Below are positions 23,518-28,748 of a stretch of DNA of 28,748 nucleotides, one piece after another. Below the pieces are notes generated by a model. It saw only the letters and a list, made by a program, of their open reading frames with translations, did not search any database and had not been told where the DNA came from. Numbering within the stretch: position 1 is the stretch's first letter; each line of letters begins with the position of its first letter. The position numbers were made by a program, and so were the translations under genes. This DNA comes from Eubacteriales bacterium (GTDB lineage: Bacteria > Bacillota > Clostridia > Christensenellales > SZUA-584), in the NCBI GenBank assembly GCA_028711205.1, contig JAQTSP010000002.1:1-28748 (forward strand). The letters are read 5' to 3'.

Positions 23518-23925
23518 TTGTCGCGTAAAATTATAATAACTGAATCGGATAATAAAAAATTGCAGAAATTAATCAATGATATTATACAGAGTGACCCGAA
23601 TGGCAGAGAACATATTAGAGCCCTTGATACCGAGTTGAACAAGGCCGATGTTCTTGCTCCCAATCAGATTCCTGCTAATGTTATTACAATGAATTCAAAG
23701 GTTTTATTATCGATTGGAGGGGAAGAAGTCACATATTCTCTTGTTTACCCGGCTGATGCCGACATATCAAATAACAGGATTTCGATATTAGCTCCGATTG
23801 GAACCGCTATACTGGGTTATAGGGAGAAGGACATATTAAATTGGGAAGTCCCGGCCGGTACTGTTCAGATTAAGATAAAGAAAATACTTTATCAGCCTGA
23901 AGCCGCGGGCGATTTTGAATTGTAG
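23518..23925 (+). CDS. rnk: Rnk-like GreA-family protein (regulator of nucleoside diphosphate kinase type)
   Basis: 135 residues, the same length as E. coli Rnk (136), and similar along its length. It has a short helical hairpin (about 9-48; EHIRALDTELNKADVLAP), then IPANVITMNSKVLL, the GreA-type C-domain with SILAPIGTAILGYREKD and WEVPAGTVQIKI, and the diagnostic end YQPEAAGDFEL. Rnk binds RNA polymerase at the secondary channel but has a hairpin too short to reach the active site. The TTG 23518 start follows GAGGTGG; GTG 23509 would lie inside that ribosome binding site. It lies 38 bases after the second GreA-like gene. A terminator follows at 23961. Confidence 0.9.
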   Translation: MSRKIIITESDNKKLQKLINDIIQSDPNGREHIRALDTELNKADVLAPNQIPANVITMNSKVLLSIGGEEVTYSLVYPADADISNNRISILAPIGTAILGYREKDILNWEVPAGTVQIKIKKILYQPEAAGDFEL

Positions 23926-23960
23926 CTTTGCAATGGTGGTGAATCGCTAAGTAAAGATAC

Positions 23961-23997
23961 CAGCGCCGGCTTTTAAGGGCCTCGCTGTATTGTTTTT
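23961..23997 (+). terminator. Candidate terminator after rnk
   Basis: Stem CAGCG plus GGC pairing with GCC plus CGCTG, with a small internal loop, then TATTGTTTTTG. It lies 36 bases past the rnk stop and would end the three-gene operon. Confidence 0.5.
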
Positions 23998-24062
23998 GAT
24001 GCGTTGAAAGGAAATGTTTTGTCTTTATAACCAACAATTTAAATATGAATGTCATTCTTTTC

Positions 24063-24091
24063 TTGAATTTATCAGTATTCTATAGTAACAT
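24063..24091 (+). promoter_or_regulatory. Tentative promoter upstream of the tagO-like gene
   Basis: TTGAAT (24063-24068), 17-base spacer, TAACAT (24086-24091). Each box matches the consensus in four of six positions. The leader would be about 80 bases. Confidence 0.3.
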
Positions 24092-24178
24092 ATGCCATGG
24101 ATGCTGATATCTAATATTATTATGGCAAAAATGATTTTAGTAGGAATGGTGGAAAAAGCCCGTTAAAGGACAAATATT

Positions 24179-25210
24179 GTGATGCTGGATATTATTCTTA
24201 CAGTGAGTACTTCTTTTTTAATTTCTTTGTTCCTTACCCCGTTAATCATAACATTTGCAAAGAAAAAAAAGATTTATGATATCCCCGATGACAGAAAAGA
24301 GCACAAAACGCCAACGCCGTTATTGGGCGGTATTGCGATATATTTTGCTACCGTTCTGTCCTTTGTGATCTTTGCCGAACCGACATCGGAATATGTGATA
24401 CCGATACTTGTTGTTGGTGTCACAGGCGTCGCGTTTATGGGATTGATCGACGACATCATTTCTTTATCGGCAAAAAGGCGCATGTTTATACTTTTCTGTA
24501 TCGCACTCATCGTGTTTTTCGGATGCATCCAGTTATATTTTGTCGACCTGCTGATGTACGACAGCCTCTTTATAAAAATCATTTTTTCGATTTTTATTAT
24601 TTTCTGGATTGTCGGCATCACAAACGCGATCAATTTTTCGGACGGCCTGGACGGCCTGGCAAGCTATTTATCTCTGGTATCCGCGATATCATTTGCTATT
24701 ATATTTGCGCTGCAGGGCAGAAATATGCTCATACTGCCGATTGCGGTGGCGCTGTGCGGCGCGATCGCCGGGTTCATCCCGTACAACAGGAATCCGGCCA
24801 TGGTATTCATGGGCGATACGGGAAGCATGTTTATCGGATTTATGCTGAGCCTGCTTTCCATTACTTCTATTGCGCATGAGACGACATTGTTATCGGTTGT
24901 TGTGCCGATCTATATTTTGTTTGTACCGATTTTGGATCTGTGCATGTCGATACTCAGGCGGATCGTTATTAAAAAACCCATTATGAAACCTGACCACATG
25001 CATTTTCATCATGTTTTGAACGAGCGGTTCAACAATCATCTGGTCGTCGTCATGATATTATCTTTGATACAAATTATTTTTGCGGCTGCCGGGATATTTA
25101 TTTTTATAAGTAAATTATTTATCCTCGGATGGATCACGATTGGCTGTATCATTCTTGCTTCCGCCGCGGCTACGATACTGACTGCATTAAAAAGTGTAAA
25201 AAAAGTTTGA
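24179..25210 (+). CDS. tagO: Undecaprenyl-phosphate N-acetylhexosamine-1-phosphate transferase (TagO/WecA/MraY family)
   Basis: Integral membrane enzyme of 343 residues and about ten helices that moves a GlcNAc-1-phosphate-type unit from UDP-sugar to undecaprenyl phosphate. This starts teichoic acid or other surface polysaccharide synthesis. Family motifs are the magnesium-binding DD at 91-92 (MGLIDDIISL), NFSDGLDGLA (152-161), FMGDTGSMFIGF (210-221), and the late histidine motif KPDHMHFHH, where WecA/TagO proteins usually have HxHH. The start is GTG 24179, eight bases after AAAGGA; the adjoining ATG 24182 is an equal candidate. MraY is less likely because there is no mur/fts context. A bidirectional terminator follows. 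Confidence 0.88.
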   Translation: MMLDIILTVSTSFLISLFLTPLIITFAKKKKIYDIPDDRKEHKTPTPLLGGIAIYFATVLSFVIFAEPTSEYVIPILVVGVTGVAFMGLIDDIISLSAKRRMFILFCIALIVFFGCIQLYFVDLLMYDSLFIKIIFSIFIIFWIVGITNAINFSDGLDGLASYLSLVSAISFAIIFALQGRNMLILPIAVALCGAIAGFIPYNRNPAMVFMGDTGSMFIGFMLSLLSITSIAHETTLLSVVVPIYILFVPILDLCMSILRRIVIKKPIMKPDHMHFHHVLNERFNNHLVVVMILSLIQIIFAAAGIFIFISKLFILGWITIGCIILASAAATILTALKSVKKV

Positions 25211-25251
25211 TTTTCTTCAATTAAAAAACTTATCGCACCCTAAAAGCCCGC

Positions 25252-25266
25252 GGTCTTTCGGAGACC
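25252..25266. terminator. Small hairpin next to the main terminator
   Basis: GGTCT / AGACC with a five-base loop. It lies just upstream of the main bidirectional hairpin on the plus strand and may assist termination of tagO. It has no T-run of its own. Confidence 0.3.
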
Positions 25267-25271
25267 ACAAA

Positions 25272-25295
25272 AAAACGCCGCGATGACGGCGTTTT
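25272..25295. terminator. Bidirectional rho-independent terminator between tagO and acyl-CoA synthetase
   Basis: Nine-bp perfect stem AAAACGCCG / CGGCGTTTT with a six-base loop. On the minus strand the stem runs into a long T tract eight bases after the synthetase stop. On the plus strand it ends in TTTT after tagO. Confidence 0.85.
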
Positions 25296-25302
25296 ATACG
25301 TC

Positions 25303-26952
25303 TTATTTTTTTTCATCCTTTTCCCGCAGTTCCACCCGGCGTATCTTGCCGCTGATGGTTTTGGGGAGCTCGGTCACAAACTCGATCTCTCTTGGGTATT
25401 TATACGGCGCGGTCACTTTTTTAACGTGTTCCTGTAATTGCCGCTTCAGCGCCTCGGTGGGCTCATAGCCTTTTGCCAGCACGATTGTGGCCTTGACCAC
25501 CTGGCCGCGGTCAGGGTGCGGCACGCCCGTGATGGCCGTCTCGAGCACGGCCGGATGTTCCATCAGCGCGCTTTCCACCTCAAAAGGCCCGATACGGTAT
25601 CCCGAACTCTTGATGACATCATCTGTACGCCCCACATACCAGTAATAGCCGTCCTCATCCTTCCAGGCCACATCGCCGGTATGGTAAAGCCCGTCATGCC
25701 AGACGCTTCCGGTCAGCGCCTCGTCCTGATAATACCCGAGGAACATACCGGGCGGAATGTCGCTGCCGGTATGAATGACGACCTCGCCTGTTTTGCCCCA
25801 TTCACATGGCCTGCCTTCATCGTCTATGATATCCACATCAAAGAGCGGAGAAGGTTTGCCCATAGACCCCGGTTTCGGCTCCATATAAATAAAGTTAGCG
25901 ACAGATATGGTCGTCTCGGTCTGGCCAAAGCCTTCCATCATCTTGAGTCCGGTCGCATTTTTAAACTGAAAAAACACCTCTGGATTCAGCGGTTCTCCCG
26001 CGATCGTCGCGTACTTCAGCGCGGAAAAATCGTATTTTGAAAGATCCTCTTTGATAAAATACCGGTACATGGTCGGCGGCGCGCAAAACGTGGTTACCCT
26101 GTTGTCGCAGATCGCCTGAAGCATCTTATGCGGAATAAATTTCTCATGGTCGTACACGAACACGGCGGTTTCACCCAGCCACTGGCCATAGAGCTTGCCC
26201 CATACGGATTTCGCCCAACCGGTATCGGATATCGTCAGATGCATACCGTCGGGATCGACGTTCTGCCAAAAGACCGCGGTCGGGATGTGCCCAAGTGGAT
26301 ACGTGTATGAGAGTATGACCATTTTGGGCAGTCCCGTGGTACCCGAGGTAAAGTACAGCAGCATGATATCGTCGTTTTCGGGCAGTTCATCCGGTTTTTC
26401 AAAAACATCGCTTGCCTGCTCTGTGCCCCGTTTAAAATTGAGCCACCCGTCCTTATCGCCAAGCATCGCTTTAAACTTAAGCGTGGGCATATTTTCCGCC
26501 AAATCGACCTGCTCCGCCACGCTGCCTTCGTTCGTGCAGACGATCATACGGATACCCGCTGCACAGACGCGGTATTCGATATCCTTCTTTGTCAGCAGGT
26601 GTGTGGCGGGAATGATCACGGCGCCGATCTTGTGCAGCGCCATGATGGTGTACCAGAATTCATAATGCCGCTTGAGTATCAGCATCACCTTGTCGCCTTT
26701 TTTAATGCCCAGCGAACGAAAATAATTGGCCGCCTTGTCGCTTAATACTTTCAGATCTGCAAATGTGAATATCTTTTGATCACCGTTTTCGCTGACCCAG
26801 ACAAGCGCTTTTTTATCAGGTTTTTGTACTGCCAGCTCGTCCAGCACATCGTACGCGAAGTTGAAATGCTCCGGTACGTTTATTTTAAAATTTTGTTTGA
26901 AATCCTCATAAGAGCGAAAGTCCGCTTTGACATATTTTTCGAATATCCTCAT
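25303..26952 (-). CDS. AMP-forming acyl-CoA synthetase (acetyl/medium-chain type)
   Basis: Adenylate-forming ligase activating a carboxylic acid to its acyl-CoA, 549 residues. The ATP loop is YFTSGTTGLPK (200-210), followed by GFGQTE, YHTGDVAWKDEDGYYWYVGR and SSGYRIGPFEVE. The catalytic A10 lysine is K536 in PKTISGKIRR. The overall pattern resembles the ACSM/medium-chain branch more than acetyl-CoA synthetase proper, which is longer. ATG 26952 follows AGGGAG by six bases. It lies 15 bases after an XRE-cupin regulator, a pairing seen in other anaerobes, so the regulator probably controls it. Acid substrate unknown. Confidence 0.9.
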   Translation of the reverse strand: MRIFEKYVKADFRSYEDFKQNFKINVPEHFNFAYDVLDELAVQKPDKKALVWVSENGDQKIFTFADLKVLSDKAANYFRSLGIKKGDKVMLILKRHYEFWYTIMALHKIGAVIIPATHLLTKKDIEYRVCAAGIRMIVCTNEGSVAEQVDLAENMPTLKFKAMLGDKDGWLNFKRGTEQASDVFEKPDELPENDDIMLLYFTSGTTGLPKMVILSYTYPLGHIPTAVFWQNVDPDGMHLTISDTGWAKSVWGKLYGQWLGETAVFVYDHEKFIPHKMLQAICDNRVTTFCAPPTMYRYFIKEDLSKYDFSALKYATIAGEPLNPEVFFQFKNATGLKMMEGFGQTETTISVANFIYMEPKPGSMGKPSPLFDVDIIDDEGRPCEWGKTGEVVIHTGSDIPPGMFLGYYQDEALTGSVWHDGLYHTGDVAWKDEDGYYWYVGRTDDVIKSSGYRIGPFEVESALMEHPAVLETAITGVPHPDRGQVVKATIVLAKGYEPTEALKRQLQEHVKKVTAPYKYPREIEFVTELPKTISGKIRRVELREKDEKK

Positions 26953-26967
26953 ATCATACTCCCTTTG

Positions 26968-27522
26968 TTATTTGGCTATGATCGCCAGAAATCTGCATAT
27001 CCCTTCTTTGGCCTGCATTGCGTGAGGGTGCCTGGCGTCAAAATAAACGGCGTCCCCTTGCTCCAGCAACACTTCCTGGTTGTCGATCAGCAGCGCCATA
27101 TTCCCCGATATGACATAATCGAACTCCTGCCCTTCATGGATATTCATATGGTTCTTCGCGTCCGTGTCCTTTGGCTCTACCGTGACCATGAACGGTTCCA
27201 TTTTTTTGTTTTTGAAGATATAAGCCAAATGCTCATATTTATATTCCTTGCGCCTCTCCATTTTCAGGCCTCTGCCCTGTTTGACCAGAGAACATACACT
27301 AAGCCGCGGCGTCTCGCCGGTCATCAAATCGACGATATCAATGCCCAGCCTGCCTGCAACGGAATATAAAAAAGAAAAAGAAAAATCATGCTTGCCCGCT
27401 TCATATTCCAAATACTGCGCTTCGCTGATACCCGTCGTATCCGCCATCTCTTTAACGGATATATCCATGATCTCTCTTAAAGTTTTCATCCGCTGTGCGA
27501 TCTTTAATATTTTTTCTTCCAT
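26968..27522 (-). CDS. XRE-family transcriptional regulator with C-terminal cupin domain
   Basis: 184 residues: an N-terminal XRE helix-turn-helix (about 10-62; LREIMDISVKEMADTTGISEAQY) and a C-terminal cupin (about 108-184; NIHEGQEFDYVISG, QGDAVYFDARHPHAM). The cupin histidines H129, H165 and H167 and glutamate E133 could hold a metal or contact a small ligand. The open frame runs upstream to 27660 without a stop, but ATG 27522 has GGAGTGA before it and matches the usual family start. It is the first gene of a two-gene operon with the acyl-CoA synthetase, so it probably senses an acid or acyl-CoA. Two dyads upstream are candidate binding sites. Confidence 0.88.
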   Translation of the reverse strand: MEEKILKIAQRMKTLREIMDISVKEMADTTGISEAQYLEYEAGKHDFSFSFLYSVAGRLGIDIVDLMTGETPRLSVCSLVKQGRGLKMERRKEYKYEHLAYIFKNKKMEPFMVTVEPKDTDAKNHMNIHEGQEFDYVISGNMALLIDNQEVLLEQGDAVYFDARHPHAMQAKEGICRFLAIIAK

Positions 27523-27557
27523 CGCAATCACTCCTTCATCACATTCTATCTGAATTA

Positions 27558-27580
27558 TTGTACGTTTCGCTAACGAACAA
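27558..27580. promoter_or_regulatory. 23-base dyad, candidate operator of the XRE-cupin regulator
   Basis: TTGTACGTT, five bases, AACGAACAA. The arms match in eight of nine positions. It lies 36 bases before the regulator start codon, a position suited to autoregulation by roadblock. Confidence 0.5.
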
Positions 27581-27681
27581 AAAATACTCCATCCGCCGCG
27601 GCGAAGCATATGACATGGCCGTTCTGAAAAAAGGTTCTTTCTGGTGCATTCCTTCGTCATTTTTCTCGATAAATAAAACTG

Positions 27682-27715
27682 ATGTTATCGTAACATAGCC
27701 CCTTTTTAAAGTCAA
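27682..27715 (-). promoter_or_regulatory. Promoter of the XRE-cupin operon with overlapping palindrome
   Basis: Minus-strand -35 TTGACT (27710-27715), 17-base spacer, -10 TACGAT (27687-27692). The -10 lies inside the palindrome ATGTTA-TCG-TAACAT (27682-27696). A repressor bound here would exclude RNA polymerase. The leader to the regulator ATG would be about 155 bases. Confidence 0.5.
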
Positions 27716-27726
27716 TGTTTGAGCAT

Positions 27727-27762
27727 GCCGTGGTAACCCTGCGGGATAAACGGCTTACCGCG
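27727..27762. other. Nested hairpin in the divergent region
   Basis: GCCGT pairs with ACGGC (27727-27731 and 27750-27754) around CCC-TGC-GGG. An alternative pairing joins CGTGGTAA with TTACCGCG. The mutually exclusive stems could act as an RNA switch or simply be DNA structure; it matches no riboswitch class I know. Confidence 0.3.
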
Positions 27763-27880
27763 ATCAAAATTTGCTTTTTTAGACTTTATTATTTAGGCAA
27801 TTAAATATATACTTATATAGTATCGTTGCCATGTTTTCAGCCAGGAAAAAAGGAATCCGAAGCTTAGAGGAGATATTTTC

Positions 27881-28748
27881 ATGAGATTCATAAATATTCA
27901 GGAATGTGACATACACCGGTTTGACGCAGTCGTCGTCGGCTCGGGATTTGCGGGTGCGGTGATTGCCCGGCAGATATCCGATGCGGCCAATATAAAAGTA
28001 CTCATATTGGAAAAGAGAAACCACATTGGCGGCAACATGTACGACGGGGAAAACGACTTTGGTGTCAATGTGCACTGGTACGGGCCTCATCTGTTCCATA
28101 CGAACTCAAAAGAAGTGTACGACTATTTATCCCGGTTTACCGGCTGGTATGATTACAGGCATAAGGTTGTCGGCAGCATTGGCGGAAAAATTGTTCCGAT
28201 ACCGTTCAATTTCAAATCGATCGATATGCTGTTCGACGAAAACACGTCCGCAACTTACAAAGAAAAGATCTCACGCTTTTTCCCGGGCGTATCCAAAGCG
28301 TCGGTCATGGACCTGATCAATCATCAGGATGAGGACATCAGAAAAATCGGATACTACGTATATGAAAACGTGTTTGTGAACTACACATCAAAGCAATGGG
28401 GCATTCATCCGGATAATATCGATAAATCGGTCATCAACCGCGTTCCGGTCGTTTTTGGCTATCAGGACGGGTATTTCAGCGACACTTATCAGTGTATGCC
28501 GGGGAGAGGATACATGCCGATATTTAAAAAAATGCTGGAAAGCGATAATATTTCGGCTGTTCTCGGTGTGGACGCAAACGAGTATATCAGCATAGGTGAA
28601 AATGAAGTTGAGGTTTTGGGTACGGCGGCTGCGATTCCGATTATCTATACCGGCATGATTGATGCTTTGTGCCGGTACCGCTACGGGGCGCTGCCTTACA
28701 GGTCTCTGAATATGGTTTTTGAGAATCATGAAGTCGATCAATATCAGC
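27881..28748 (+). CDS. glf: UDP-galactopyranose mutase, 3' end missing
   Basis: FAD enzyme converting UDP-galactopyranose to UDP-galactofuranose for surface glycans. The first 289 codons are visible; the usual length is 365-400. The FAD-binding loop is VVVGSGFAGAVIAR (17-30), followed by LEKRNHIGGNMYD, the family landmark VHWYGPHLFHTN, then VPIPFNF, YTSKQWG and PVVFGYQDGYFSDTYQCMP, which surround the active-site cleft. ATG 27881 follows AGAGGAG by nine bases. It extends the natural mutase start with about 14 residues before the FAD loop. It is probably the first gene of a polysaccharide cluster continuing beyond the window, consistent with tagO nearby. Confidence 0.95.
   Translation, partial: MRFINIQECDIHRFDAVVVGSGFAGAVIARQISDAANIKVLILEKRNHIGGNMYDGENDFGVNVHWYGPHLFHTNSKEVYDYLSRFTGWYDYRHKVVGSIGGKIVPIPFNFKSIDMLFDENTSATYKEKISRFFPGVSKASVMDLINHQDEDIRKIGYYVYENVFVNYTSKQWGIHPDNIDKSVINRVPVVFGYQDGYFSDTYQCMPGRGYMPIFKKMLESDNISAVLGVDANEYISIGENEVEVLGTAAAIPIIYTGMIDALCRYRYGALPYRSLNMVFENHEVDQYQ

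Larger units (their letters stand above)
27523..27880. other. Divergent intergenic region between the XRE-cupin operon and glf
   Basis: 358 bases. It holds a 23-base dyad (27558-27580), a promoter with a second palindrome (27682-27715), a nested hairpin (27727-27762) and A+T-rich DNA before glf. The frame upstream of the XRE gene is open from 27660, but nothing supports translation there. No convincing glf promoter was found. Confidence 0.6.

Noticed and set aside
24664..24877. Minus-strand small frames inside the tagO-like gene
   Set aside because: They are shadows of conserved membrane-protein codons, including the MGDTGS motif.
27523..27660. Longer XRE-cupin protein starting at 27660
   Set aside because: The extra 46 residues have no family similarity and no ribosome binding site, while ATG 27522 has GGAGTGA and a normal family start.

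Overview
The window looks like chromosomal DNA of an endospore-forming, low-to-moderate G+C member of the Bacillota, most likely class Clostridia. The evidence is a murA–spoIID–spoIIQ cluster, frequent TTG and GTG starts behind strong GGAGG-type ribosome binding sites, a LacI-controlled Rbs-type ABC operon, and a TagO/WecA-type glycosyl carrier transferase. I cannot name the genus. No tRNA, rRNA, CRISPR array, insertion sequence or phage gene was seen.

Region 1 (1-13029, all minus strand) is a LacI-type regulator followed by a long sugar-catabolic operon. In transcription order it holds a class III aminotransferase, an Rbs/Xyl-type ABC importer (lipoprotein, double ATPase, permease), an L-fucose-isomerase-like protein, an FGGY kinase, a phosphotriesterase-family lactonase-like hydrolase, a shikimate-dehydrogenase-like oxidoreductase, a cupin-type phosphoglucose isomerase, a D-2-hydroxyacid dehydrogenase and a KDPG-type aldolase cut by the window edge. 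Two copies of the palindrome TGTATACGTATACA, one before lacI and one before the aminotransferase, are the probable operators. The gene set suggests import, isomerisation, phosphorylation and an Entner-Doudoroff-like end, but no known pathway that I recognise uses this combination, and the substrate is unknown.

Region 2 (13203-17363) has a YgjP-type metallopeptidase on the minus strand and, divergently, murA, spoIID and an M23 peptidase of the SpoIIQ type. The last two act in engulfment of the forespore.

Region 3 (17390-22213, minus strand) contains an M14 carboxypeptidase lipoprotein, argS, serS and a small zinc-ribbon membrane protein. argS and serS each have a recognisable promoter, and a bidirectional terminator separates this block from spoIIQ.

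Region 4 (22439-23997, plus strand) is an A+T-rich three-gene operon. Two divergent proteins of GreA length are followed by a clear Rnk. This is the most likely undescribed system here: three RNA-polymerase secondary-channel-type proteins in a row, the first two lacking part or all of the acidic tip that GreA needs for transcript cleavage.

Region 5 (24179-28748) has a TagO/WecA-type transferase (plus), a bidirectional terminator, an acyl-CoA synthetase with its XRE-cupin regulator (minus), and the start of UDP-galactopyranose mutase (plus, cut by the window edge). tagO and glf point to cell-surface polysaccharide synthesis.
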